From Promethearchaeota archaeon (lineage in GTDB: Archaea > Asgardarchaeota > Lokiarchaeia > Sigyniarchaeales > Promethearchaeaceae): DNA of 46,210 bases. Location: assembly GCA_016933055.1 (NCBI GenBank), contig JAFGBS010000026.1:1-46210 (forward strand). Reading direction: 5' to 3'. How positions within the stretch are numbered: the stretch's first letter is position 1; each line of letters opens with the position of its first letter. Shown piece by piece: positions 27,102-36,231 of the stretch. The position numbers and the translations under genes were made by a program. The notes below the pieces were generated by a model. The model did not search any database, was not told where the DNA came from, and worked only from the letters and a program-made list of their open reading frames with translations.

Positions 27102-27165
27102 CACCTGTAAATATATTTCGCTTATTTTACTTTTTTTCACTTTATCTGAGTTATATTGATGCTTT

Positions 27166-29166
27166 TTAATCCACTTTAAGTAATTTTGCGTTAATTGCAA
27201 CGATAATTGTGCTTAATGACATAAGTATAGCTCCAATTGCAGGAGAAATGACAAAATTCAATGAAGCTAAGACTCCAGCTGCAAGTGGGATCGCAATAAC
27301 ATTATATCCTGTTGCCCAGATTAAATTTTGCACCATTTTACCATAGGTTGCCTTGCCAAATTTTATTAGAGAGGTCACATCTTTTGGATTACTATTTACT
27401 AAAATTATATCCGCAGTTTCTGCTGCTACATCGGTTCCAGATCCAATTGCTATCCCAACGTCAGCTTGTGCTAAAGCTGGAGCATCATTAACTCCATCCC
27501 CTGTCATTGCAATAAATTGGTTTTCTCTTTGTAAATTTTTAATCGTTTCTTGTTTTTCATGAGGTAATACTTCTGCAAAATAACCATCTAATCCAAGTTT
27601 ATCAGAAACATTCTTAGCTATCTTTTCATTATCTCCGGTTAACATCCAACATTCAATACCTTCTTTCTGTAAATCCGATATCGCTTCAAATGACTCCTCC
27701 CTTATTTTATCAGATAAATTGATAACTCCCACTAAATCTTCATTAATAAGAACAAAGACACTAGTTCCGATATCCTCGTTCATTTCGTAATTCGGAATAG
27801 TGATTTTATTTTCTTTCAGATATCCGGGACTTACTACCTTCATTTTTCGATCATTTATAGTCCCTGTAATGCCTTTACCTTTTAACGCCTTAAAATCATC
27901 TACAGTGTTCAATTTAAGATCAAGTTCTCTCGCTTTTTTTAGGATTCCCGTAGCTATTGGATGTTCAGAATTTTTTTCCAGAGACGCTGCATATGATATG
28001 AGGTCTTCTTTAGAATACTGTTTATTAAAGACAATAATTTCATTTACTGAAAATACTCCCTCCGTTAATGTACCTGTTTTATCAAAAATCACTTTGGTAA
28101 TTTTTCTGGAATTTTCAAATGCAGTTCGATTTCGGATTAATAAACCATTCTTAGCCGATAGAGAGGTAGAAACTGCCACAACTAATGGAATTGCCAACCC
28201 AAGTGCATGGGGACAGGTAATCACCATCACTGTTGCCATCCTTTCAATAGAATAAGCAATAGTTTCTCCCAAAATCAACCAAACAGTTAGTGTAACAATA
28301 CCTATAGAAATGGATATGATAGTTAACACCAATGCTGCTTTGTCAGCAAGATTCTGTGTTTTAGATTTTGTTGCTTGCGCTTCTTCTACTAGTGTAATGA
28401 CTTGTGAAATATACGAATCCTTTCCAGTTTTTTCAACTCTCACATGTAATGATCCCTCCCCGTTAATAGATCCTCCTATTATCTCATCACTTTCTATTTT
28501 ATTTACAGGGTTCGACTCACCGGTTAACATTGCTTCATTTATCGCGCTTTCTCCTTTGATAATTACACCATCAGATGGGATTTTTTCTCCTGGTTTGATC
28601 AATAATATATCCCCTTTTTGGATCTTTTCAAGGGGGATATCTTCAGTTTCACCATTTTCCTTTATTTTATGGGCTTCTGAAGGCAATAATTTGACTAATT
28701 CTTCTAATGCTTGGGATGCTCCTAAAATAGATCTCATTTCTAACCAATGACCTAATAACATAATATCAATTAGAGTTACTAATTCCCAGAAAAAGAAAGT
28801 CCCTGAAAGACCGATTACTACCGCCACACTATATACATATGCTACTGTTATTGCCAGAGCAATTAGCGTCATCATTCCTGGTGCTTTTTTCTTGATTTCC
28901 TTGACAAGCCCCTTAAAAAATGGCCAACCTCCAAAAATGAAAATAATGGACGCCAATCCGAGTAACACATAATTCTTATACAGAAAAGTAATTTCGTAAT
29001 TTAACCACTCTTGTATTGTGGGTGATAAAAAAATAACTGGGATTGTCAAGACCAAAGAAATGAAAAATCGTAATCTAAAATCTTTTATCATCTTTTTATG
29101 GTGTTTGGACTTGCTTGTATTGTGTTTTTTTTTAGAATTACTTTCATTTTTTTTATCGTTTGTCAT
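27166..29166 (-). CDS. copB: Copper-exporting P1B-type ATPase, CopB-like
   Basis: 666-residue heavy-metal P-type ATPase. Markers: actuator motif MLTGESNP, phosphorylation site DKTGTLTEG, SEHPIA (the P1B HP motif), TGDGVNDAPALAQADVGIAIG hinge, and the transmembrane metal motif CPH in ITCPHALGLAIP, which marks the CopB (P1B-3) branch rather than CPC copper exporters. Instead of a CxxC heavy-metal domain, the N-terminus has Lys/His/Ser-rich residues (SKSKHHKKM). About eight TM helices. It should export Cu(I) or Cu(II). Standalone gene. Confidence 0.95.
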   Translation of the reverse strand: MTNDKKNESNSKKKHNTSKSKHHKKMIKDFRLRFFISLVLTIPVIFLSPTIQEWLNYEITFLYKNYVLLGLASIIFIFGGWPFFKGLVKEIKKKAPGMMTLIALAITVAYVYSVAVVIGLSGTFFFWELVTLIDIMLLGHWLEMRSILGASQALEELVKLLPSEAHKIKENGETEDIPLEKIQKGDILLIKPGEKIPSDGVIIKGESAINEAMLTGESNPVNKIESDEIIGGSINGEGSLHVRVEKTGKDSYISQVITLVEEAQATKSKTQNLADKAALVLTIISISIGIVTLTVWLILGETIAYSIERMATVMVITCPHALGLAIPLVVAVSTSLSAKNGLLIRNRTAFENSRKITKVIFDKTGTLTEGVFSVNEIIVFNKQYSKEDLISYAASLEKNSEHPIATGILKKARELDLKLNTVDDFKALKGKGITGTINDRKMKVVSPGYLKENKITIPNYEMNEDIGTSVFVLINEDLVGVINLSDKIREESFEAISDLQKEGIECWMLTGDNEKIAKNVSDKLGLDGYFAEVLPHEKQETIKNLQRENQFIAMTGDGVNDAPALAQADVGIAIGSGTDVAAETADIILVNSNPKDVTSLIKFGKATYGKMVQNLIWATGYNVIAIPLAAGVLASLNFVISPAIGAILMSLSTIIVAINAKLLKVD

Positions 29167-29338
29167 CTCGTTTAAACTAGCTAAATTTTCTTTTTTAACC
29201 TACCTTTTATAATTATTATAATGTATTTTACTGAACTCTGAGCATAATTATGTAGATTATAACTAAGATATATAAGATTGGAATCTAAAGGTTATTCAAT
29301 TTGGCGAGAGATAGAAAAAAAAAAAGATTCTGTGAAAT

Positions 29339-30301
29339 TTAATCAATACTAGCGTTGTAAAGATGATCTAACTGCGTTATAGCGATTTCTTGATTGATTT
29401 GCTTTCTTTCCATCTTATCCATGACAATATTGACAAGATATTTAGGTATAAATCGTTTCAACTTTACGTCCGTGAAAATTACATAATGTGGTTCGGGTTT
29501 AGTCTCAATTTTTCGAAGATATCGGTTGCTTAATAATTTATTGACTATCTCCTCTTCTGCAAATTCTAAAATTTGTTCCATTGTGAGAGGTTTTTTCCGT
29601 AATTCATAGAATAGCTTCTGATATTTAAAATCTGAAAGAATACTCATTCCCATCTGCATTTCACGTAGTAAAAATCCTGGATCATCAGTTACACGAGTTT
29701 TATAGATTGTCAAAAATTGTTTTACACTCTTTTTATATTCACTATGGTATTGGAGGAATTTTTCATTTGTTGATAAATATTTATCCGTTAGTTTCGAGGG
29801 GATTCTAAAAACAATGAAATCTCCCACTAGATAATAAACCTCATGAAAAGTGTTTTTCAGAAAATTGAATTGAATTAAACCAGCTCTGATCAGTGGAATA
29901 AGGAGAAGATTGAACTCAGCTTGAGAAAAATCTTGCATCTCACTCATTATTTTGAAAAGTTCGTCATCCTTTAGTGGACCGTTCCGTAAATTCTTGTAGA
30001 TTTCATATCTTAACGGGTCGTTATAAATTGCATTCAATGCTTCCAGTTCAGTCATACGGTTTAACACTTGGATTTCCCGATTTTTCTCCCTTGCAATTTT
30101 CACATCACTATATGATCTGGCATCCCTTACATTAAGGTGATAATCAAGGAATAACATTAGGGCATGCTGAGGATCTCCATGAACATCAACATAGCCAAAA
30201 GGGTATGACTCCCGATCCTCGGCTAAATCTGCTGGAACAATCACCTCAACTTGTTTATCGCAAATATTACAGAACGCGCTAATTGATTTTGTTTTTGTCA
30301 T
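29339..30301 (-). CDS. Zinc-binding winged-helix protein paired with the surface protein
   Basis: 320-residue cytosolic protein, no recognised family. N-terminal CNICDKQVEVIV looks like half of a zinc site; a conserved-looking HGDPQHALMLFLDYHLNVRD follows. Residues about 90-160 and 225-275 each resemble a winged helix (LEALNAIYNDPLRYEIYKNL, then LKDDELFKIM; and FKYQKLFYELRKKPLTMEQI). It starts 11 nt after the stop of the 1312-residue surface protein, and its AGGAGG ribosome site (30309-30314) overlaps that stop, so translation is coupled. It could relay signals from the surface protein or regulate transcription; both are inference. Confidence 0.6.
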   Translation of the reverse strand: MTKTKSISAFCNICDKQVEVIVPADLAEDRESYPFGYVDVHGDPQHALMLFLDYHLNVRDARSYSDVKIAREKNREIQVLNRMTELEALNAIYNDPLRYEIYKNLRNGPLKDDELFKIMSEMQDFSQAEFNLLLIPLIRAGLIQFNFLKNTFHEVYYLVGDFIVFRIPSKLTDKYLSTNEKFLQYHSEYKKSVKQFLTIYKTRVTDDPGFLLREMQMGMSILSDFKYQKLFYELRKKPLTMEQILEFAEEEIVNKLLSNRYLRKIETKPEPHYVIFTDVKLKRFIPKYLVNIVMDKMERKQINQEIAITQLDHLYNASID

Positions 30302-30308
30302 TTGATGT

Positions 30309-30314
30309 CCTCCT
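30309..30314 (-). promoter_or_regulatory. Strong ribosome binding site coupling two genes
   Basis: AGGAGG on the minus strand, 8 nt or so before the ATG at 30301, overlapping the TAG stop of the upstream surface-protein gene. It is one of the few canonical Shine-Dalgarno sites in the window and indicates coupled translation. Confidence 0.7.
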
Positions 30315-33300
30315 ATAGTAATTGATCAATCTCCTTGTTGATTATATCTGAAACGAGTGCATCTCTTGTGAATTCTGTGCGGTTTTTTATTTTTGGCAAA
30401 TTCAGCAAGTTTTTCTTGATAAAACTTACGTTTCGTTGAAACTTAGATAATTTAATATAGCGATTGTAAATGAGCAGACTCATCACTCCAAGTAGTGCCG
30501 TACCTGCAACAGAACCTGCTATCCACCAATATAGATTCCAATTTTGGGGAACAACTACCGTAATTAGGAAAGATTCATCCTCTCCATTTGGATTCGTAAT
30601 TCCGATATGTAAACTATATGGATTGATCCCAGGATTCAAACCGAATTGATCCAAGTTAATTGAATAGGTTCCATTTTCCAATGAGATTATGTTTCCCGCA
30701 ATACCATCAATGTACGAACTTATGTTAGCATCAGTTACATACACTCCATGACTCGAATCATAAACTGTGATATAGACCATATTGGAACCCCCCTCAGATA
30801 GAATTATGCTACTTGACGATAGCGTGACCTCAAAAACAACAGGTTGAATTTGGATGTACAAATTATATATTTGCGTTTGTACACCAGGTGCCTGAGCAAA
30901 GATTTGACTGAAATATATTTTTGGTTGTAAATCGGAAGTATCAAAATCCATAGTGTAAGCAGTTCCATTCCACATCAAAGTACCTTCGATATCTCCGATT
31001 AAGGTAATTGTTCCACCACTGAAACTTAAACCGTTAACACGATAATCCACACTGATTGTTACTTGATCACCCACGAAGAATTCTACCGGTTCATCATTTA
31101 ATAAAAATAATTCTGATGATACAGGTTCGATTAAAACCGTAACGAACAGACTTCGGGTTTCAAAACCTAATCTACTGATTTGAATTATAACAGTATATTG
31201 ACCTAAATCAAGACCGGTGGTATCAAAGTCTATAAAGAATTCGTCATTTAGTTCTGTTATATTTGAATTTTTTAACCATGTAACGATGCAGCTTGCACCA
31301 CTGATTAGAGTACCTGTATCGAAATAGGTGTAGTTTACTTTTATTGAAAATATTTCACCTTGTTCAATTGTGATTAAATTTACATTTCCCTCGATAACAG
31401 TGGATATGGGATCTACCAATACTGTAATAAATACATTCTTTGTTTCAAAACCCGTTTTATTTAATTGAATTGTTGCAGTATATTGATCTAACGTAAGATC
31501 CGTTGTATTGAACAGTATTTCGAAGCCATCTGTTACGGGAGTGATTTCATAGTATTTCACCCATGTCACTGAACACGTTGCACCTGAAATTATTGCTCCC
31601 CCGTAATATTCAGTATAATTGACTTTAATTGAAAATTGATTCCCTTGAGATACTCGAATGAAGGTTCTATTAGCTGCGATTGCAGTCTGAACCGGATTAA
31701 TCAATACTGAGATGATTATGCTTTTAGTTTCATATCCTGATTTATTTAGGTTTATAAAGGAAGTGTATTGATCCAAGGCTAACCCAGTTGTATCATAATC
31801 AATAATGAACTCATCCCCGATAACAGTAATATTTGTATCCAATGTCCATGTTACAGAGCAAGAGGCGTTTACTATAAGAGTTCCTAAACCAGTATCGGTA
31901 TAATTTACTTTAACACTGAATGGTGTGCCTTGAGAAATCTCAATAAATGTCGCATTTGCTTTAATTATTGATTGAATCGGATTTACTTGTAACAGAACAA
32001 TATCAGATGCTACACTGTAATTTGTTTTATTAGCTTCAATATTAATTATAAAAGTTTCCGGAAATGAACCAGAGGTGACTCCATACGTTGATACGTTCAA
32101 TTGATAAGAACCATTATTGTAATTGGTTATTTCATAGGGTGCCATCCAGTCAGTTGAAATATTTGCTGGATGTAAATACGCTTCGGAAATATCTCCTGTT
32201 AAATTAAATTCAAATAGTCCATATGAATTCGCAGATACAATGTTAACTTGTCTGGGAACTTCCAAAATCATTCCTTCCCTTTCAATATTAAGCTGTACCA
32301 TATTGGACGCGGTTTGATTTATATAATATGATTTTGAAGCATTAAATGACAGGTAATAATCTGTATAGTCCAGTAGACTTGTATCCAAATCTAGAAAATA
32401 ATAACCTGAGCCTATGTATTGTAAATAACCCGTTTGTTCAAATGTGGAGTTGTATTCCACCGTAGCAAGATCGATGCCTTGCCCGGTATCTGTATCTTCA
32501 TACTTTACAATAATCAGTAAGGGTTCACCTGGAACAGTTTCAATTATAGAATCTTGAGCTGTTAATTGGGTATGGTGTATTACGCTGAAATCAAACGTTC
32601 TGTAACCTACTTTATCTACATACGAAGCGGATAAATTATTAGTCCACGCAACTTCTGCAGTATACATCCCAATCGACATATTAAAGGTTCCGATTGTGAA
32701 GTTTCCGTAATATATTTCAGTGGATGATGGTTCAAAAGATTCTTCATAAAATATTGTCCCATTAGGATGGTATAAAGTAAAATTGATAAGTGTGTTCGTG
32801 AATATAACCGTGTTGTTTATGTTAACTCTGATATGAAACTCTTCATTCACGTAGAAATCCGATTTCTCCTCAAAAGAAACTCCATTCCAAAATTCCAGTT
32901 TCACTTCATCAAACCAACTTTTACTACGTGCTTGAATCTGCCAGTCTCCATTAGAATAAACGCTGGTGGGAATAGTAAAATCTGTTGTTCCATATCCAAT
33001 ATCTGTGCAAATTGATGTTCTATTTGTCAAAAAAGGATCTACTGCACTTATTATCTGCCAATCTTCTGGTTTTTCTATTTCGATCCATCGATACAAGTAA
33101 GTCACAGGGATGAGGGGAGAGACATCAAATTCCCATAAAATATCATTTGAATTTGTAAAAATTCCATCTTGAAATGTAGAAAAGGATGAATTAATACTTT
33201 GTGTTAAATTAGCTGATATCGTTAGCTTATCAATTAAGATCGTATCATAAATACTATCACTGATAGTAAAACTAACATCTTGAGTTACTGGATAATTTTT

Positions 33301-34251
33301 TTGCACATTTATGGTAAAATTACCCATACCAGGAGTAGAATTTTGATAATAATATACTGTACTATCATCAATATCTCTAGCAGTTAAAATATTCGGTTCA
33401 TCTACAAGGGTCCAGATATTGTATTCAATATAGTCGAAATGTACATCGTTTGGTGATCCTCTATAAGATGCATCACCATTGATATAGACTCCTAATCGGA
33501 ATTCAACGTCATTTGGTAGAGTTTGATTCCCTATCGGGTTGTTCGATAAGTAATATTGGATTGAATTGCTATAGAAATAATCATAATTTAATGTACCAAA
33601 TCCATAGGTTTGGTTATATTCTACTCCTCCAATGATTATTGCCGCATATAAATAAGCCGTATTATAAGCTCCATTATTATCACGAATTCGATAATCAAAT
33701 GTAAACTCAACTATTCGATCTCCAACATCTTCCTCATCCACTGTCACAGATTGATTATAATATGCATAATCCCCCGCAGTTAATGCTTCATCTCCAACAT
33801 CTAAAGACAATATATCTGCACGATAATCTGGATTTAAAGAATCTGATCCACTATCTAACTCATTATAATCCCAATACGTATAAGGAGTTCCGTAATCTCC
33901 CCCAGAATTAACACGCCCATCGATCACTAAATTTCGATATCTTGTTACATTTTCACACTCAATTAGTAGGTTGTTTGCTGTCCAACCACTAGATAATGTA
34001 AAGGATGCTGATGTTGTAGGATTTACCTCGTAGGTAGATGAAATCGCAGTTGCATGTTGTGTAACTTGAAAACGTCTAGCAGAACCCTCAAATATTGAAC
34101 TATTAGGAGTTTCTTGTTCGTTGTAATAAAATGAAGGCTTAACAAATTTATCAGTGGTTTGAGTTGAAAAAATAGTGCATATAACAAGTAAGATTGATGT
34201 TAAAAAGATTATTTTCCTAGTAATACGTTTTATTTCATTCAATCTGATCAA
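30313..34251 (-). CDS. Large surface protein with tandem Ig-like repeats and C-terminal membrane anchor
   Basis: 1312 residues. N-terminal hydrophobic signal/anchor (IIFLTSILLVICTIFS), a long extracellular region with many N-x-S/T sites, a C-terminal transmembrane helix (NLYWWIAGSVAGTALLGV) and a basic cytoplasmic tail of about 60 residues. Residues about 755-1040 are three tandem 94-96-residue repeats, each with the frame P..S/T.I..N...I..G..FS.KVNYT...C.VTW...DTTGL.L.QYT....L...G.ETK...VTVL. These are Ig/cadherin-like beta sandwiches. Probably an adhesin, S-layer-associated or receptor-like protein. The start is TTG; no ATG precedes the signal. Coupled to the winged-helix gene. Confidence 0.75.
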   Translation of the reverse strand: MIRLNEIKRITRKIIFLTSILLVICTIFSTQTTDKFVKPSFYYNEQETPNSSIFEGSARRFQVTQHATAISSTYEVNPTTSASFTLSSGWTANNLLIECENVTRYRNLVIDGRVNSGGDYGTPYTYWDYNELDSGSDSLNPDYRADILSLDVGDEALTAGDYAYYNQSVTVDEEDVGDRIVEFTFDYRIRDNNGAYNTAYLYAAIIIGGVEYNQTYGFGTLNYDYFYSNSIQYYLSNNPIGNQTLPNDVEFRLGVYINGDASYRGSPNDVHFDYIEYNIWTLVDEPNILTARDIDDSTVYYYQNSTPGMGNFTINVQKNYPVTQDVSFTISDSIYDTILIDKLTISANLTQSINSSFSTFQDGIFTNSNDILWEFDVSPLIPVTYLYRWIEIEKPEDWQIISAVDPFLTNRTSICTDIGYGTTDFTIPTSVYSNGDWQIQARSKSWFDEVKLEFWNGVSFEEKSDFYVNEEFHIRVNINNTVIFTNTLINFTLYHPNGTIFYEESFEPSSTEIYYGNFTIGTFNMSIGMYTAEVAWTNNLSASYVDKVGYRTFDFSVIHHTQLTAQDSIIETVPGEPLLIIVKYEDTDTGQGIDLATVEYNSTFEQTGYLQYIGSGYYFLDLDTSLLDYTDYYLSFNASKSYYINQTASNMVQLNIEREGMILEVPRQVNIVSANSYGLFEFNLTGDISEAYLHPANISTDWMAPYEITNYNNGSYQLNVSTYGVTSGSFPETFIINIEANKTNYSVASDIVLLQVNPIQSIIKANATFIEISQGTPFSVKVNYTDTGLGTLIVNASCSVTWTLDTNITVIGDEFIIDYDTTGLALDQYTSFINLNKSGYETKSIIISVLINPVQTAIAANRTFIRVSQGNQFSIKVNYTEYYGGAIISGATCSVTWVKYYEITPVTDGFEILFNTTDLTLDQYTATIQLNKTGFETKNVFITVLVDPISTVIEGNVNLITIEQGEIFSIKVNYTYFDTGTLISGASCIVTWLKNSNITELNDEFFIDFDTTGLDLGQYTVIIQISRLGFETRSLFVTVLIEPVSSELFLLNDEPVEFFVGDQVTISVDYRVNGLSFSGGTITLIGDIEGTLMWNGTAYTMDFDTSDLQPKIYFSQIFAQAPGVQTQIYNLYIQIQPVVFEVTLSSSSIILSEGGSNMVYITVYDSSHGVYVTDANISSYIDGIAGNIISLENGTYSINLDQFGLNPGINPYSLHIGITNPNGEDESFLITVVVPQNWNLYWWIAGSVAGTALLGVMSLLIYNRYIKLSKFQRNVSFIKKNLLNLPKIKNRTEFTRDALVSDIINKEIDQLL
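31125..31990 (-). repeat. Three tandem in-frame protein repeats of about 95 codons
   Basis: Within the surface-protein gene, units begin at NPIQSIIKAN, NPVQTAIAAN and DPISTVIEGN and share the same strand pattern and key residues (KVNYT, C.VTW, TTGL.L.QYT, GFETK). DNA divergence between units is clear, so duplication is not recent. Confidence 0.8.
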
Positions 34252-34468
34252 AACCTTACAATTTTTAGATTTAATTTTTTGGATATAGTATTCCTTTACC
34301 TAAACCTTTTCTCTTCAAAAATAATACTTAAGCTAAATTGGAACTTATAACACTAAAGAACCTCATGGATTCTTATCAATTATCACAAATCAATTATTGT
34401 AGTTCAATCAATCTCATATTATTCTAAAGAGAAACTGTTATAATCTTTATTTCCATTCATGATGCAAG

Positions 34469-34981
34469 ATGAAGGATAAATTCGCTATGGTAGGCACAAC
34501 AATCAATGAATTTGCTCTTCCTCGCTATTCAGATGATTCCACCAGAACACCCATAAATATTCGGAGCTTCAAAGGGTTAAAAAATGTTATGGTAGTATTA
34601 CTTCGAGACATTAAATGACCATATTGCCGAGCTCATATACGCAGTTTGGCTAAAGATTACAGTAAGTTTATTGAGTTGCACACAGAAATTTACCCCATCT
34701 TGGTAGATACGATGTCACATGCAAAATCTATGTATAAAGCTTATGCAAACAGAACATTTCCAATCTATTATGATACAAACGATGAGAAAATTACAAAAAA
34801 CGTATTAAATCAAGAATTTAAAATATTCCGTTTGGGTAGAATGCCTGCGTTACTTATTGTAGATAAAGAGCAAATTATCCAATATGCCTACTACGGGGAT
34901 AATATGAAAGATATACCAGAAAATGATGAAATTCTATCATTCCTCAAAGATTTGAATAAAAATATCACTGAATTGGGTTGA
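34469..34981 (+). CDS. Peroxiredoxin-like (AhpC/TSA) selenoprotein with in-frame TGA (Sec) at codon 50
   Basis: Frame ATG 34469 to TGA 34981 is open except for one TGA at 34616-34618. Upstream residues VGTTINEFALPRYSD, SFKGLKNVMVVLLRDIK and downstream PYCRAHIRSLAKDYSKF, GRMPALLIVDKEQIIQYAYYG and MKDIPENDEIL form one continuous thioredoxin-fold peroxiredoxin-like protein of 170 residues. The TGA falls exactly at the family's catalytic Cys, giving U-P-Y-C where relatives have C-x-x-C. Selenocysteine at that site is the usual reason for such a TGA, and Lokiarchaeota are reported to have a Sec system. Automatic calling would start at TTG 34646 and lose the active site. The alternative, a nonsense pseudogene, is less likely because no other lesion is seen. 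Met7 is an alternative start. Confidence 0.82.
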
Positions 34982-34992
34982 TATTGACAGAA

Positions 34993-35041
34993 AATTAGCA
35001 TGAAGTTTTTATCAAAAGATCTAGCCATGATCCTCCTAATT
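34993..35041 (+). promoter_or_regulatory. Candidate SECIS-like element in the 3' region of the selenoprotein gene
   Basis: Starting 12 nt after the stop, a 6-bp stem AATTAG/CTAATT (34993-34998 with 35036-35041) encloses ATGA (35000-35003) and TGAT (35028-35031) on opposite sides, around a short inner stem ATC-AAAA-GAT. The ATGA/TGAT pairing is the kind of GA core found in eukaryotic SECIS elements, but the 24-nt interval is short and the inner helix weak. An alternative hairpin is CGTAC/GTACG at 35127-35145. Tentative. Confidence 0.3.
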
Positions 35042-35126
35042 CAACTTTACCCCTTTTTCTTTTTTTAATATATTATCATTCAATACATAAAATTAGATAA
35101 ACCAGATTGCTTTCTACAATCATTTT

Positions 35127-35145
35127 CGTACGAAAAAAAAGTACG
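35127..35145. other. Hairpin between the selenoprotein and cold-shock genes
   Basis: Arms CGTAC and GTACG around a GAAAAAAAA loop, flanked by T-rich and A-rich stretches. Read on the minus strand it lies about 60-80 nt after the first cold-shock gene with T-rich flanks, so it could be a terminator; read on the plus strand it lies in the possible 3'UTR of the selenoprotein gene. Confidence 0.4.
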
Positions 35146-35204
35146 TGAAAAAAAAGATTTCAGTTAAAATTTGCTCAGATTGATACTTAGTGGATAGAAT
35201 GTTC

Positions 35205-35462
35205 TTAGTAGTAGCTTACCCATCCTCTAGATTCTCGTTGGAAGGGTGCTTTTTCAGTAACAACAACGTTACGTGCTTCTAAACCTTTAGCGGTTTCTTC
35301 AACTTCATATTCTACTTTATCATTTTCATTCAAAGAAGCAAATTCGCCCTCTTCTACTTGAATAGCGCTGTAGTGGACGAACACATCCTTTTCTCCCTCA
35401 TCAGGGGTGATAAAACCATAGCCTTTCCGACTATTAAACCATTTAACAATACCAGTTGCCAT
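35205..35462 (-). CDS. Cold-shock domain protein (CspA-like), copy 1
   Basis: 85-residue single cold-shock domain that binds single-stranded RNA or DNA. RNP1 is KGYGFI in [13 protein letters not shown] and RNP2 is DVFVHY; the C-terminal extension [12 protein letters not shown] is short. I place the start at ATG 35462 ([10 protein letters not shown]) because the upstream GTG (35471) is part of a GTGAAATAT ribosome site shared with copy 2. A TATA-like element lies at 35495-35502. CspA proteins are uncommon in archaea and are usually explained by transfer from bacteria. Confidence 0.93.
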   Translation of the reverse strand: MATGIVKWFNSRKGYGFITPDEGEKDVFVHYSAIQVEEGEFASLNENDKVEYEVEETAKGLEARNVVVTEKAPFQRESRGWVSYY

Positions 35463-35494
35463 ATATTTCACAATTTATTATTTTAATTACAGTA

Positions 35495-35502
35495 GATATA
35501 AA
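35495..35502 (-). promoter_or_regulatory. TATA-like element of cold-shock gene 1
   Basis: Minus-strand TTTATATC about 33-40 nt upstream of the ATG, giving a leader of a dozen or so nucleotides if the start is about 25 nt downstream. Copy 2 has a similar element at about the same distance. Confidence 0.45.
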
Positions 35503-35538
35503 TGAAAAATAGAATCGAAAAACCACAATTGTCATGAA

Positions 35539-35553
35539 GGATGCTTAGCATCC
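35539..35553. other. Short perfect hairpin between the two cold-shock genes
   Basis: GGATGC-TTA-GCATCC, a 6-bp perfect stem with a 3-nt loop. It is downstream of cold-shock gene 2 and upstream of the TATA-like element of gene 1 on the minus strand, so it could be part of a terminator for gene 2 or an operator for gene 1. Confidence 0.4.
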
Positions 35554-35687
35554 AATATCGTACAAAAAATGTGACTGCTTAACTCTATTTTATTTATGTG
35601 TAGAAGAATTTTGCATAGTTAAAAAATGTTATTCCTATAACGATGCAGAAACTCCTCCAAACGTGTCTATTTGGATTTTTTTCTACC

Positions 35688-36002
35688 TTAGTAGAATGTA
35701 TCCCATCGCTTGATCACAAATGGGGCTTCTTTGGTAATTACTACATTTCTGGCTTCTAAACCCCTATCAGTTTCTGCGATTTCAAACTTTACTTCGTCCT
35801 TTTCATTCAGCGTTCGAAATTCGCCTTCATCAGCAACAATGTTACTGTAATGGACAAAAATGTCCTTTCCATTTTCTGATGATCCATCGGGAGTGATAAA
35901 TCCATATCCCTTACGGGTGTTAAACCACTTAACCGTTCCATTCTGAATCTCTTGTGGCGATTCAGTTGTTTCTGTTGACTCTGTTTCTGGTTCTATTGAC
36001 AT
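35688..36002 (-). CDS. Cold-shock domain protein (CspA-like), copy 2
   Basis: 104 residues: an acidic, Thr/Glu-rich N-terminal extension ([18 protein letters not shown]) and one cold-shock domain with RNP1 (KGYGFI) and RNP2 (DIFVHY). The domain is very similar to copy 1 throughout ([30 protein letters not shown]), with a four-residue insertion in the loop before RNP2, so the pair is a tandem duplication. The N-terminal extension is unique to this copy. The ATG at 36002 follows the same TTGTGAAATAT leader as copy 1. Confidence 0.93.
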   Translation of the reverse strand: MSIEPETESTETTESPQEIQNGTVKWFNTRKGYGFITPDGSSENGKDIFVHYSNIVADEGEFRTLNEKDEVKFEIAETDRGLEARNVVITKEAPFVIKRWDTFY

Positions 36003-36044
36003 ATATTTCACAATTTGTTTACTTAATATTTTAATTAATTTTTT

Positions 36045-36052
36045 AGGTATAA
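36045..36052 (-). promoter_or_regulatory. TATA-like element of cold-shock gene 2
   Basis: Minus-strand TTTATACC, about 43-50 nt upstream of the ATG at 36002, in a position comparable to that of gene 1. Confidence 0.42.
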
Positions 36053-36231
36053 ATAAAATCTAGATAAAAATCATAACTGCTTTTTTGTCGGTTTTATCTA
36101 ACCAACAAATGTTTAAAACAAAATTATGTTGAACTCTAATTTATTTACATGTAAGACAATTTTAGGCACTTAATAAAGGTTTACCCTATTATATAACCGA
36201 AAAACACCTACAGGGGATTTTTTTCACTTTG

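Noticed and set aside
34646..34981. A separate 111-residue gene starting at TTG 34646
   Set aside because: It lacks the first third of the thioredoxin fold and the active-site Cys. The frame continues upstream through a single TGA into matching sequence, so it is the tail of the selenoprotein gene.
34469..34981. A nonsense pseudogene rather than a selenoprotein
   Set aside because: Only one stop, exactly at the catalytic Cys, and no frameshift. Not fully excluded without the Sec machinery.
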